A stretch of 64,000 nt of DNA. Origin: MnTg04 sp964568075 (GTDB taxonomy: Bacteria; Pseudomonadota; Gammaproteobacteria; Steroidobacterales; MnTg04). The stretch lies in contig CAZMOM010000013.1 in NCBI GenBank assembly GCA_964568075.1, forward strand, positions 1-64,000, written 5' to 3'. The notes under the pieces were generated by a model. It saw only the letters and a program-made list of their open reading frames with translations. It searched no databases and was not told the origin of the DNA. This document shows positions 17,492 to 26,332 of the stretch, in pieces; within the stretch, counting starts at the first letter, position 1; every line of letters starts with the position of its first letter. A program made the translations under genes and the position numbers.

Positions 17492-19384
17492 ATGCTGCGC
17501 GACGAACCCATCAAAGACACCTGGGCCGAGCAGCGGCTTTTCAACAACCGCGTTATCTGGGCGCTTGTCTTCCTGGTGACATTGACCGGTCTGCTGGCCA
17601 ACCGCCTGTTCAAGCTTCAGGTGACCGAGTACCAGCACTATGCCGATCTTTCGTACGGTAACCGGATTCGTATTCAACCGATCGCATCCACTCGCGGCAT
17701 CATCTTCGACCGTAATGGAGTGGTGATGGCAGAGAACCTCCCGGCATACCAGATGATTATCGTTCCCGAGCAGGTGTCCGATCTCGACCAGACTCTGAAC
17801 CGGCTCGCTGAACTGGATCTTATCGATGATGACCAACGACAAAGATTCCTGCAGCGCAGAAGCGGGAAACGAAGATTCGAGGCTGTGCCCATACGTTTCC
17901 GTCTCGATGAAGAGGAGTTGGCGCGGCTTTCCGTTCGCCGGCACGAACTTCCCGGTGTCGATATCCAGGCGGCGCTGATTAGAAGTTATCCGCAGGGATC
18001 CAGTGCCGCGCACGCGCTGGGATATGTCGGTGCGATATCGGAAGCTGATTTACAAAGAATCGACGAGAGTCGCTATGCGGCAACCAGTCACATCGGAAAA
18101 ACCGGTATCGAGCGCTATTACGAGAACGAGTTGCACGGGACGCCTGGCAACCGGCAGATACTGGTTAATGCGCAGGGCCGGGAGATGGACGCGAAAGGGA
18201 GCACCCTGGAAGAACTGGAACGAAATCACAGCGCCCCGGCGCCCGGGCGCGATCTGGTCCTGAGTCTGGATACCCGCTTGCAGTCTGCCGCCAAAAAAGC
18301 GCTTGGAGACCGCAGGGGTGCGGTTGCCGCGATCGACGTCAGAAACGGAGACGTGCTTGCCCTGGTCAGCCTGCCGGACTTTGATCCCAATCTGTTCAGT
18401 GCGGGCGGCATGCGCACCGAGGAATACCTGGCACTGCAAAACAACATCGATAAACCGCTGTTCGACAGAGCTGTGAGCGGACTCTACCCGCCCGGCTCAA
18501 TCGTCAAGCCGTTTATCGCACTGGCCGGTCTCGAATACCGCGCTGTCGATCCTCGTCAGAGCGTGTTGTGTGAAGGGTATTACTCGATACCGGGCAACGA
18601 ACATCGTTACCGCGACTGGAAAAAAGAAGGTCATGGCATCACTAATTTTCGTGACGCCATCGTCGAGTCCTGCGACGTTTATTTTTATATTCTGGCTATG
18701 GAACTGGGAATCGACCGCATTCACGCGATGCTCGCGGATTTCGGCTTCGGCGAGTTGCTGGGTATCGACCTGCCAGGAGAAAAAAGCGGCCTGCTCCCGT
18801 CAAGGGACTGGAAGCGGAACGCTTTTTCCCGACGCTCCGACCAAGTCTGGTTCCCGGGGGAAACCGTAATCACCGGGATCGGCCAGGGTTACATGCTGGC
18901 AACGCCGCTGCAGCTGGCTCATCTGACCGCGACCATGGCCACCCGGGGCAAGCGATTCAGACCCAGGCTGCTGACCGGTTTTCGCGATCCTTTGAGCGGC
19001 GAAACGACAGAAATTCCACCGGAAGAACTGGACCCTTTGGAGCTGACCGACAATCGGCACTGGGATGTGATTCACGGCGCCATGGCGGCCGTCATGAACA
19101 CGCCGCGTGGCACCGGCTGGTCGACTGCGCTTGGCGCCGATTACACAATCGGCGGCAAATCGGGGTCCGCCCAGGTGTTCAGTATCGGCCAGGAAGAAGA
19201 ATACGAAGTGGAAGAAATTGATGAACGACTTCGGGACCATGCGTTGTTCATCGCCTTTGCGCCAATCGACAACCCACAAATTGCTGTTTCTGTGCTGGTC
19301 GAAAATGGCGGTAGCGGAGGTGGCGCCGCCGGACCGGTAGTCAGACAGGTCATGGACGCGTATTTCGAGGGGCAGAAACGGTGA
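17492..19384 (+). CDS. mrdA: penicillin-binding protein 2 (elongation transpeptidase)
   Basis: PBP2 cross-links new side-wall peptidoglycan with RodA and MreC. The 630-residue class B PBP has one N-terminal membrane helix (VIWALVFLVTLTGLLANRLF), a pedestal domain and the C-terminal transpeptidase domain. Active-site motifs are SIVK (in PPGSIVKPF), SCD (in VESCDVYFY) and KSG (in GGKSGSAQVF). Length matches E. coli PBP2 (633). The acidic stretch EEEYEVEEIDERLRD after KSG is longer than I recall for the family. The rodA GTG start overlaps its stop codon. Confidence 0.96.
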   Translation: MLRDEPIKDTWAEQRLFNNRVIWALVFLVTLTGLLANRLFKLQVTEYQHYADLSYGNRIRIQPIASTRGIIFDRNGVVMAENLPAYQMIIVPEQVSDLDQTLNRLAELDLIDDDQRQRFLQRRSGKRRFEAVPIRFRLDEEELARLSVRRHELPGVDIQAALIRSYPQGSSAAHALGYVGAISEADLQRIDESRYAATSHIGKTGIERYYENELHGTPGNRQILVNAQGREMDAKGSTLEELERNHSAPAPGRDLVLSLDTRLQSAAKKALGDRRGAVAAIDVRNGDVLALVSLPDFDPNLFSAGGMRTEEYLALQNNIDKPLFDRAVSGLYPPGSIVKPFIALAGLEYRAVDPRQSVLCEGYYSIPGNEHRYRDWKKEGHGITNFRDAIVESCDVYFYILAMELGIDRIHAMLADFGFGELLGIDLPGEKSGLLPSRDWKRNAFSRRSDQVWFPGETVITGIGQGYMLATPLQLAHLTATMATRGKRFRPRLLTGFRDPLSGETTEIPPEELDPLELTDNRHWDVIHGAMAAVMNTPRGTGWSTALGADYTIGGKSGSAQVFSIGQEEEYEVEEIDERLRDHALFIAFAPIDNPQIAVSVLVENGGSGGGAAGPVVRQVMDAYFEGQKR

Positions 19385-20517
19385 TTTTCTCCGAGGGAGA
19401 GCAATTCAGTACGATTCGCACGACCGGCTTTACCAGCCGTGTATTACGCGGCCTGAATGTCGATGTTCCCTTGTTGACCGGGTTGTTGTTATTGGCCGGC
19501 GCGGGGCTGTTTGTTTTGTACAGCGCCAGCGGTCAGCAAAGTGGTCTGATTTTCCGCCAGGCGATCAGAATAGCCGTGGCAGTGGGTGCGTTGCTTTTCG
19601 TCGCGCAGATTTCGCCCAAATATCTGCGGATGTGGTCGCCGTGGCTGTACCTTGCGGGAATCCTGATGCTCGTGCTGGTATTGCTGACCGGCGCCAGCGG
19701 CAAAGGTGCACAACGCTGGCTGGATATCGGGTTGATTCGATTTCAGCCAGCCGAAATAATGAAACTGGCCGTGCCGATGATGACGGCCTGGTTTTTGCAC
19801 GACCGACGCCTGCCACCGGGGTTCACCGATCTTGGGAAACTCGCGATCATCGTCCTGCTGCCGACGATTCTGATCGCCAGACAACCGGACCTCGGCACGG
19901 CGGTCCTGATATTCGCGTCAGGGATTCTGCTCATTCTGCTTTCGGGGCTGTCTGCCCGTTTTATCGCGCTGGCCGGTGGGCTCGCGCTGGGTGGGCTGCC
20001 CGTAATGTGGCATTTCATGCGCGAATATCAAAGACAACGCATCCTGACCTTCCTCAACCCGGAATCAGATCCGCTGGGCGCCGGCTACCATATCATTCAG
20101 TCAAAAATCGCCATTGGGTCAGGCGGGCTGTTTGGCAAGGGCTGGCTCAACGGCTCGCAGGCCTACCTTGAGTTTCTTCCCGAACGGTCAACGGATTTCA
20201 TTTTTGCGGTGCTGGGCGAGGAGTTCGGACTATTGGGTCTGTTGCTGCTGCTCACCATGTACCTGTTTGTCGTCGGCCGTGGCCTGATGATTGCGGTGCA
20301 CGGTCAGGACACCTACTGCCGCCTCCTCGCCGGTACGATCAGTCTGACGTTTTTCGTCTATATTTTCGTCAATGCCGGCATGGTCACCGGTTTGTTGCCG
20401 GTGGTCGGTGTGCCGCTGCCACTGGTCAGCTACGGCGGAACATCGATGGTGACCCTCATGGCCGGTTTCGGTATGCTGATGTCTATCCAGACTCATCGAA
20501 AACTGTTGCCGGGCTGA
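19381..20517 (+). CDS. rodA: rod shape-determining peptidoglycan glycosyltransferase RodA
   Basis: RodA is the SEDS-family glycosyltransferase that polymerises lipid II and pairs with PBP2. The 378-residue protein has about ten membrane segments and the SEDS hallmarks GAQRWLDIGLIRFQPAE, RQPDLGTA and, near the C-terminus, GVPLPLVSYGGTSMV. Start is GTG at 19381, overlapping the mrdA stop codon; ribosomes probably restart there. mltB follows after 10 bp. Confidence 0.96.
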   Translation: MIFSEGEQFSTIRTTGFTSRVLRGLNVDVPLLTGLLLLAGAGLFVLYSASGQQSGLIFRQAIRIAVAVGALLFVAQISPKYLRMWSPWLYLAGILMLVLVLLTGASGKGAQRWLDIGLIRFQPAEIMKLAVPMMTAWFLHDRRLPPGFTDLGKLAIIVLLPTILIARQPDLGTAVLIFASGILLILLSGLSARFIALAGGLALGGLPVMWHFMREYQRQRILTFLNPESDPLGAGYHIIQSKIAIGSGGLFGKGWLNGSQAYLEFLPERSTDFIFAVLGEEFGLLGLLLLLTMYLFVVGRGLMIAVHGQDTYCRLLAGTISLTFFVYIFVNAGMVTGLLPVVGVPLPLVSYGGTSMVTLMAGFGMLMSIQTHRKLLPG

Positions 20518-20527
20518 TCTATTATTA

Positions 20528-21544
20528 ATGATATTCACCGACCTTCTTCGCAAATCCGGATTTTTCTTTCTTGTCTTTTTCGTTTCTGTTGCACTGGCAT
20601 CACCGGCTGAGGCTATCGACGCGCAGCGCGAGGATGTCCGCGCGTTCATCCGGGAAATGCATCAGCGACATGGATTCGACAGTGACGAGCTGGCGGAATT
20701 GCTGGGCAAGGTCGAATCCAAACCGGGGATCATCGAGTTAATCAGCCAGCCAGCGGAAAAAGTCAAAACCTGGCACGAGTACCGGCAAATATTTTTGACC
20801 AATGAGCGCATCAGGCGCGGCGCAGAATTTTATCGAAACAACCTGGCCGCAATTTTGTCGGCGTCGGAAACGTCCGGAGTCGAAGCTGAAATCATCGCCG
20901 CTATCATCGGCGTAGAGTCTTATTATGGTGGCCGCCCGGGGAAAAACCGGGTCATTGACGCGCTCGGCACATTGGCATTCGACTATCCGCCACGGCAGAA
21001 ATTCTTTAAGGGGGAGCTGGGTAAGTTTCTTGAGCTGACCCGTGAACAGGGAGTTGATCCATTAATTCCGCTCGGCTCCTATGCCGGCGCGATGGGCATG
21101 CCGCAGTTCATGCCCAGCAGTTATCTCGCCTACGCAGAGGATGGAGATGGAGACGGGAAAAAAGACATCTGGCAAAATATCGCCGATGTAACCGCCAGCG
21201 TCGGTCATTACCTGGTACATCACGGCTGGCGATCCCGGGAGCAAATAGCGGTGCCCGCCATTGTTCCGCCGGAATTTGCTCAAGCGAACGCGGGACGGGC
21301 GCTCAGTCTCGATACAAGCGTCGGTGAGTTGCACACGCTGGGCATTAAGTTCGACTCAAAGCAGATGTCTGATGATATGCCGGCAGTGCTGATTCAGCTG
21401 GAAAACGAGCAAGGGCCTGAATACTGGGTCGGGTTCGCTAATTTTCACGCGATAACGCGGTACAACCGAAGCCGCATGTATGCAATGGCCGTCTATCAAC
21501 TGGCGATGGAAATCGATGAATTACAAAGCGCCGGATTTGAATAA
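20528..21544 (+). CDS. mltB: membrane-bound lytic murein transglycosylase B
   Basis: MltB cleaves the glycan strand of peptidoglycan to 1,6-anhydro ends. The 338-residue protein has a signal peptide (about 1-29, FFFLVFFVSVALASPAEA). The catalytic glutamate is E130 in AAIIGVESYYGG, and GAMGMPQFMPSSY and GDGKKDIWQNIADV are typical of SLT family 3. No lipobox cysteine is visible, so it may be soluble in the periplasm rather than lipid-anchored as in E. coli. The 3' end overlaps rlpA by 29 bp. Confidence 0.94.
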   Translation: MIFTDLLRKSGFFFLVFFVSVALASPAEAIDAQREDVRAFIREMHQRHGFDSDELAELLGKVESKPGIIELISQPAEKVKTWHEYRQIFLTNERIRRGAEFYRNNLAAILSASETSGVEAEIIAAIIGVESYYGGRPGKNRVIDALGTLAFDYPPRQKFFKGELGKFLELTREQGVDPLIPLGSYAGAMGMPQFMPSSYLAYAEDGDGDGKKDIWQNIADVTASVGHYLVHHGWRSREQIAVPAIVPPEFAQANAGRALSLDTSVGELHTLGIKFDSKQMSDDMPAVLIQLENEQGPEYWVGFANFHAITRYNRSRMYAMAVYQLAMEIDELQSAGFE

Positions 21545-22328
21545 CAACGTTAGCCTTTGGGTCGCGGCGACATTGCTGCTGGGTCTGGCCGCATGCGCGA
21601 CCCAACGCGATAGCGCGCCGTCGACGCCGTTGCCGCCCGGCCAGATCAGGGAAGTTGTCCCAAAAGCGGAACCCAGAAGCGCCGGTGGAAACCCGCCGTT
21701 TTACGAAGTCTTCGGGAAACGCTACCACGTTCTTGACGATGGGGATGGCTATACAGAGAGAGGCGTGGCGTCCTGGTATGGAGAAAAATTTCACGGCCGC
21801 CCGACCGCATCGGGTGAGCCATATGATATGCACGCAGCCAGCGCGGCACACAGGACGCTTCCCCTCCCCTCTTATGTCCGGGTGACCAACCTGGAGAACG
21901 GGCGCAGCGTAATCGTGCGAATCAATGACCGGGGACCATTTGTGGCTAATCGCCTGATAGACCTTTCCTTTGGCGCCGCACGACAACTGGACATGATCAG
22001 GAATGGCACCAGTTTTGTCGAAGTACAGGTGGTAACCGCGGATTCTGCACGTAACCAGCCAGCGCCGAGCGTTGAGCGATCCGGCAAACTGGCGGAATCG
22101 CTTTTCGTGCAGGTGGGCGCCTTCGGTGAATATAGCAACGCGACTCGTTTACGCGCCCTGCTTAATGATTCCGGCATCGAGGGTGTGGTAATTCGTGAAC
22201 AACGTTTGCACGGCCGCAAGCTCTTTCGCGTCCGCATCGGACCGGTCGCCAGTGTGACAGAATTCGATGAAACCGTAGCGCGCGTGGTTGACCTGGGGAT
22301 CAGTGACGCACATTTAGCTATCGAATGA
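21516..22328 (+). CDS. rlpA: septal ring lytic transglycosylase RlpA (lipoprotein)
   Basis: RlpA is a lipoprotein that cleaves peptidoglycan strands lacking stem peptides. The 270-residue product has a signal peptide with lipobox LAAC (C27). A double-psi beta-barrel domain (about 75-170, GVASWYGEKFHGRPTASGE, INDRGPF) holds the catalytic site. A C-terminal SPOR domain (about 193-268, LFVQVGAFGEYSNATRL) binds denuded glycans. The start at 21516 (MNYKAPDL) gives a proper lipoprotein signal; a longer frame from 21480 would lie deeper in mltB. It follows mltB as in Pseudomonas-type operons. Confidence 0.95.
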   Translation: MNYKAPDLNNNVSLWVAATLLLGLAACATQRDSAPSTPLPPGQIREVVPKAEPRSAGGNPPFYEVFGKRYHVLDDGDGYTERGVASWYGEKFHGRPTASGEPYDMHAASAAHRTLPLPSYVRVTNLENGRSVIVRINDRGPFVANRLIDLSFGAARQLDMIRNGTSFVEVQVVTADSARNQPAPSVERSGKLAESLFVQVGAFGEYSNATRLRALLNDSGIEGVVIREQRLHGRKLFRVRIGPVASVTEFDETVARVVDLGISDAHLAIE

Positions 22329-22442
22329 ACCGCCTGTGCAGGCGTGCTTGCCAATTACCATGCGTCGGCAAAACTATCAACTGCGCTGCAGCCGAATTAC
22401 ACTTCGTCCTGGCCAGATACCCACAGTTTTCCGGATGGAAAT

Positions 22443-23588
22443 ATGATCACCAGACCCCTTGGAATAATCTGTTTTGCCGTATTGCTGCTGAACACGCTGT
22501 CCGCGATGGCCCAGCGTATGCCAGTACCCGCTCCACCGGCGATAAATTCAAGCGCATGGATCATGATAGATGCCAACACCGGGTACGTGCTGGGTGAAAA
22601 AAACGCGGATCAAAAAGTCGAGCCGGCCAGCATCACTAAAATGATGACGGCTTTCGTCGTCTTTAATGAACTGGCAAAAGCGAATATCGCATTATCTGAC
22701 ACGGTACAGGTCAGTGAAAAAGCGTGGCGCACGCCTGGCTCGCGCATGTTTATCGAAGTCAACACCCAGGTATCTATCGAAAGTCTGTTGCAGGGAATGA
22801 TCGTGCAGTCGGGCAACGATGCGAGCGTCGCGCTAGCCGAATACGTCGCCGGCAGCGAGGAGACATTCGTTTCGATGATGAACCAGTACGCGGCCCAGCT
22901 GGGTATGGTCAACAGTAATTTTGAAAACAGCACCGGCCTGCCCGAGGAAAATCATTACATGTCGGCCCGCGATATTGCGGCGCTGGCCAAGGCTCTGATC
23001 CTAAGGTTTCCAGATTACTACCGCTGGTATTCGCAAAAAGAGTACACCTACAACAGCATCACCCAGCGTAATCGAAACTCACTGCTGTGGCAGGACAAGA
23101 CCGTAGACGGATTAAAGACCGGTCATACCGATTCGGCCGGGTACTGCCTCGTGTCGTCTGCAATAAGGGGTCCCATGCGCTTGATCTCGGTCGTCATGGG
23201 AACGCCGAGCCGCAGGACGAGAAGCGATTCGAGCCAGGCGCTGCTCAATTATGGTTTCCGCTTCTATGAAACGCATGAGTTGTATCGCGCAGGCGAAAGT
23301 ATCAGCGATGTTCGCGTCTGGAAGGGTGCGCAGCAGAAAACCGGCCTTGGCGTTCGGTCCGGTCTGTACGTGACCGTTCCCAGGGGGCGATACGGCGACC
23401 TGCAGGCGGAGATGGACCTGCCGCCACAGATCATCGCGCCGCTGAGCATTGATCAGTCAATTGGCAATATACGTGTCTCGCTCGACGGGGAGCTGATGAC
23501 ACAGCAACCACTCTACCCGCTTGCGAACATTCCGACGGGCGGTTTCTTCGACCGGGCCGTCGATGAAATTCGACTCTGGTTCGAGTAA
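22443..23588 (+). CDS. dacA: D-alanyl-D-alanine carboxypeptidase (PBP5/6 type)
   Basis: This enzyme trims the terminal D-Ala from pentapeptide stems in the periplasm. The 381-residue precursor has a signal peptide (about 1-23, IICFAVLLLNTLSAMA). The serine-peptidase triad motifs are SITK (S63-K66), SGN (123-125) and KTGHTDSAG. The C-terminal PBP5_C domain ends in an amphipathic helix (FFDRAVDEIRLWFE) expected to tether it to the inner membrane. A longer frame opens at 22344, but the ATG at 22443 begins the signal peptide. The 114-bp spacer after rlpA contains a short hairpin (CGCCTGTGCAGGCG, 22331-22344) without a T-run. Confidence 0.95.
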   Translation: MITRPLGIICFAVLLLNTLSAMAQRMPVPAPPAINSSAWIMIDANTGYVLGEKNADQKVEPASITKMMTAFVVFNELAKANIALSDTVQVSEKAWRTPGSRMFIEVNTQVSIESLLQGMIVQSGNDASVALAEYVAGSEETFVSMMNQYAAQLGMVNSNFENSTGLPEENHYMSARDIAALAKALILRFPDYYRWYSQKEYTYNSITQRNRNSLLWQDKTVDGLKTGHTDSAGYCLVSSAIRGPMRLISVVMGTPSRRTRSDSSQALLNYGFRFYETHELYRAGESISDVRVWKGAQQKTGLGVRSGLYVTVPRGRYGDLQAEMDLPPQIIAPLSIDQSIGNIRVSLDGELMTQQPLYPLANIPTGGFFDRAVDEIRLWFE

Positions 23589-23603
23589 CAGGGAGCGCGG
23601 GGA

Positions 23604-24452
23604 ATGAGTCAGCCACATCAGCAATGCTTTCTCGACGGCGAGTTCCTGCCCCTGAACGAGGCGAAAGTTTCGGTCCTGGACCGGAGTTTTTTGTTTGGCG
23701 ACGGAATCTACGAAATGATCCCGGTTTATGACGGCTATCCGTTTATGATCGATTCGCACCTTGCGCGACTGGCACGCAGCCTGGAGGCGGTTCGTATGCA
23801 CTGCGAATTCGATTTCGCCGGCCTGATTTCGAGCCTGATCGAGCGCAATGGCGACGGCGATATGGCTGTCTACATCCAGGTCAGCCGGGGCGCGCCAGGC
23901 GAGCGCAATCACCTGATCCCCGATAACATCGAACCCACCGTGTTTGCGATGACCCAGGCCTTCCCCCAGCCATCGGAAGAATCCCTGCAGCGCGGTCTTG
24001 CCGCGGAGGTCGTTGAGGATTTTCGCTGGACGCAATGCCATATCAAGGCGACATCGCTGCTGGCAAACGTATTGCTTCGCCAGCAGGCCGCGGATCAGGA
24101 TGCGGATGAAGCGATACTCGAAAGAAACGGAATGATCACCGAAGGATCATCGTGCAGTGTTTTTGCGTTGTTCGGCGGCGAACTCCGCACGCCTGAAGAC
24201 GCATCGATTATTTTGGCCGGGACGACGCGCGACCGGGTAATGGAAGTCGCACGCGAACTGGGTGTAGAGGTGACCAGTCGCAATTTTAGCAAGAGCGATC
24301 TTTACCAGGCCGATGAAATCTGGATCAGCAGCGCACTTCGTGAGGTGTTACCGATAACCCGACTCGATGGGCAGGCGGTGGCTGACGGATTACCGGGGCC
24401 AGTCTGGAAGAAAGTTTATCAGGCCTTTCAAATTGCCAAACGAACCCACTGA
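23604..24452 (+). CDS. dat: D-amino acid aminotransferase (class IV PLP)
   Basis: A 282-residue class IV PLP aminotransferase of the D-alanine aminotransferase type, which interconverts D-alanine and D-glutamate with 2-oxo acids. The PLP lysine lies in CHIKATSLLANVLLRQ, and the EGSSCSVFAL segment is the cofactor phosphate loop. Branched-chain (IlvE) enzymes also share this fold. The placement after a D-Ala carboxypeptidase and before ybeD-lipB suggests the D-amino acid role, perhaps recycling released D-Ala. The ATG has an AGGGAG ribosome site. The end overlaps ybeD by 20 bp. Confidence 0.87.
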   Translation: MSQPHQQCFLDGEFLPLNEAKVSVLDRSFLFGDGIYEMIPVYDGYPFMIDSHLARLARSLEAVRMHCEFDFAGLISSLIERNGDGDMAVYIQVSRGAPGERNHLIPDNIEPTVFAMTQAFPQPSEESLQRGLAAEVVEDFRWTQCHIKATSLLANVLLRQQAADQDADEAILERNGMITEGSSCSVFALFGGELRTPEDASIILAGTTRDRVMEVARELGVEVTSRNFSKSDLYQADEIWISSALREVLPITRLDGQAVADGLPGPVWKKVYQAFQIAKRTH

Positions 24453-24705
24453 AAGTCTGCTCGAATTTCCTTGCGATTTTCCTGTCAAAGTGATGGGCAG
24501 GCACGCCGACGATTACGAATCGCATATACGCGAGATCGTCGAGCGACACTTCGGCAAGTTAGCAGACGCTGCAATCAGTTCCCGCCCCAGCAGCAACCAG
24601 CGGTTCATCTCAGTAACGGTCACCGTCAGGGCCGAGAGCAGAAAGCAGCTGGATGATCTGTACATGGAGCTGACTGCATCCGCAAGAGTACTGATGGCTT
24701 TATGA
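24433..24705 (+). CDS. ybeD: DUF493 (YbeD-type) protein
   Basis: A 90-residue protein of the YbeD/DUF493 family, a small ACT-like fold of unsettled function that sits between dacA-type genes and lipB in many Gammaproteobacteria. Family features are LLEFPCDFPVKVMG at the N-terminus and RFISVTVTVRAESRKQLDDLY in the C-terminal half. A TTG at 24433 is the best start (AGG about 9 bp upstream, length near E. coli YbeD's 87). A frame back to an ATG at 24367 would overlap dat by 86 bp. The stop overlaps the lipB start (ATGA). Confidence 0.87.
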   Translation: MPNEPTESLLEFPCDFPVKVMGRHADDYESHIREIVERHFGKLADAAISSRPSSNQRFISVTVTVRAESRKQLDDLYMELTASARVLMAL

Positions 24706-25328
24706 GCGGCCAGCCGAATCTTGTTATCAGGCATCTGGGTCTGGCTGAGTACGAGCCGGTCTGGCGCGACATGCAAAAATTTACCGATCGGCGCGACGCA
24801 GATTCAAAAGACGAAATCTGGTTTCTGCAGCATCCGCCCGTTTTCACGCTGGGCCTGAACGGCAGCCCGGAACACCTGCTGGCGCCGATGGAGATTCCAG
24901 TCATTAAGATTGACCGTGGCGGCCAGGTCACGTATCACGGGCCGGGGCAGCTCGTGGTTTACCCGTTGATCAGTCTGCGGCGACAGGACCTGGGTGTCCG
25001 TGAACTGGTCAGCGCGCTCGAACAGTCCGTTATCGATCTGGTCGCGAAATACGGCATCAATGCGAAGTCCCGGTCCGATGCGCCCGGTGTCTATGTGGAT
25101 GACAGGAAACTGGCCAGCCTGGGCTTGCGAATTCGCCGCGGCTGCAGCTATCACGGCCTGGCATTCAATATCGATATGGATCTTGAACCTTTTGGCCGTA
25201 TCAATCCATGCGGCTTTGAAAATCTCGAAGTCACGCAACTTAAGGACCTTGGCGGCCCGGCCGGCGTTGACCAGGTCGCGGGTGAACTTGAACATCATTT
25301 ACTGAAACACCTAAAATACGTGGCCTGA
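24702..25328 (+). CDS. lipB: octanoyl-[acyl-carrier-protein]:protein octanoyltransferase
   Basis: LipB moves octanoate from acyl carrier protein to lipoyl domains such as GcvH. The 208-residue protein has the signature RGGQVTYHGPGQLVVYPL, the catalytic lysine region DRKLASLGLRIRRG and the catalytic cysteine in RINPCGFENLEV. It is coupled to ybeD by a 4-bp overlap, and lipA follows after 29 bp, so this is the complete two-step lipoylation route. GcvH encoded at 54961-55365 is one likely client. Confidence 0.96.
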   Translation: MSGQPNLVIRHLGLAEYEPVWRDMQKFTDRRDADSKDEIWFLQHPPVFTLGLNGSPEHLLAPMEIPVIKIDRGGQVTYHGPGQLVVYPLISLRRQDLGVRELVSALEQSVIDLVAKYGINAKSRSDAPGVYVDDRKLASLGLRIRRGCSYHGLAFNIDMDLEPFGRINPCGFENLEVTQLKDLGGPAGVDQVAGELEHHLLKHLKYVA

Positions 25329-25357
25329 CCCACTCCTCGACGGCGGACGTTCCTGAC

Positions 25358-26332
25358 ATGAACCAGCCCCAAACAGAAAGACGCCCCAGGCTGGAGCCGG
25401 GGCGGAAACTTAGCGCCGCAGAAAAAATGGCTCGTATCCCGGTGAAAGTCGAAAAAACCATTGTGCCATTGCGCAAACCGGATTGGATCCGGGTCAAAGC
25501 GCCAACGTCAGACGCGGTCGCCAAGATCAAGAAAATGCTGCGCGATAATCGTTTGCACACCGTCTGCGAGGAAGCGAGCTGCCCCAACCTGGCGGAATGT
25601 TTTGGCCAGGGGACCGCCACTTTCATGATCATGGGCGACGTCTGCACCCGCCGCTGCCCATTCTGTGATGTTGGCCACGGCCGGCCAGCCTCACTGGATA
25701 TCGAGGAACCCCGGCGCCTGGCACAAACGATCGCCAATATGATGCTGCGCTATGTCGTGATTACATCGGTGGACCGGGACGACTTGCGCGATGGTGGTGC
25801 GGAGCATTTCGTCCAGTGTATTAACGCGATCCGCGAGCAGTGCCCGGGCACGCGTATCGAAATTCTGGTCCCGGATTTTCGAGGCCGGATGGAAGTCGCG
25901 CTGAAACTAATTCACGAGGCACCGCCTGACGTTTTCAACCATAACCTGGAAACGGTGCCGCGACTCTACCGGCAGGCGCGTCCCGGTTCTGACTACACGC
26001 ATTCGCTGGCCCTTATTCGTGAGTTCAAAGCCACCCACCCTACCGTGCCGACGAAATCGGGGCTGATGGTTGGCCTGGGCGAGGAACTGGACGAAGTTCG
26101 CGAAGTCATGCGCGACCTGCGCGCACATGACTGTGAAATGCTGACCATCGGCCAGTATTTACAGCCGACCCGCCATCATATGCCGGTGGCTCGCTATGTC
26201 ACACCCGAGGAGTTCATGGAGTTGGAAAAAGACGGGCTCGCGATGGGATTCAGGCATGTTGCCAGCGGACCACTGGTCCGCTCGTCGTATCACGCAGACC
26301 TGCAGGCCGAGGGAACCTTCTCCACCACTTAG
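25358..26332 (+). CDS. lipA: lipoyl synthase
   Basis: LipA is a radical SAM enzyme that inserts two sulfurs into protein-bound octanoate. The 324-residue protein carries both iron-sulfur clusters' ligands: the auxiliary cluster cysteines in CEEASCPNLAEC and the radical SAM CTRRCPFC (CxxxCxxC). The C-terminal GPLVRSSYHA includes the serine that binds the auxiliary cluster. It is the last gene of the mreB-to-lipA run. Its stop codon overlaps the convergent murU stop by 4 bp, so no intergenic terminator exists. Confidence 0.97.
   Translation: MNQPQTERRPRLEPGRKLSAAEKMARIPVKVEKTIVPLRKPDWIRVKAPTSDAVAKIKKMLRDNRLHTVCEEASCPNLAECFGQGTATFMIMGDVCTRRCPFCDVGHGRPASLDIEEPRRLAQTIANMMLRYVVITSVDRDDLRDGGAEHFVQCINAIREQCPGTRIEILVPDFRGRMEVALKLIHEAPPDVFNHNLETVPRLYRQARPGSDYTHSLALIREFKATHPTVPTKSGLMVGLGEELDEVREVMRDLRAHDCEMLTIGQYLQPTRHHMPVARYVTPEEFMELEKDGLAMGFRHVASGPLVRSSYHADLQAEGTFSTT

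Noticed and set aside
16964..18013. 349-codon minus-strand frame opposite mreD and mrdA
   Set aside because: Shadow of conserved genes on the plus strand; no recognisable domain.
22331..22344. Terminator between rlpA and dacA
   Set aside because: The 6-bp hairpin is not followed by a T-run, and the downstream genes continue the operon.
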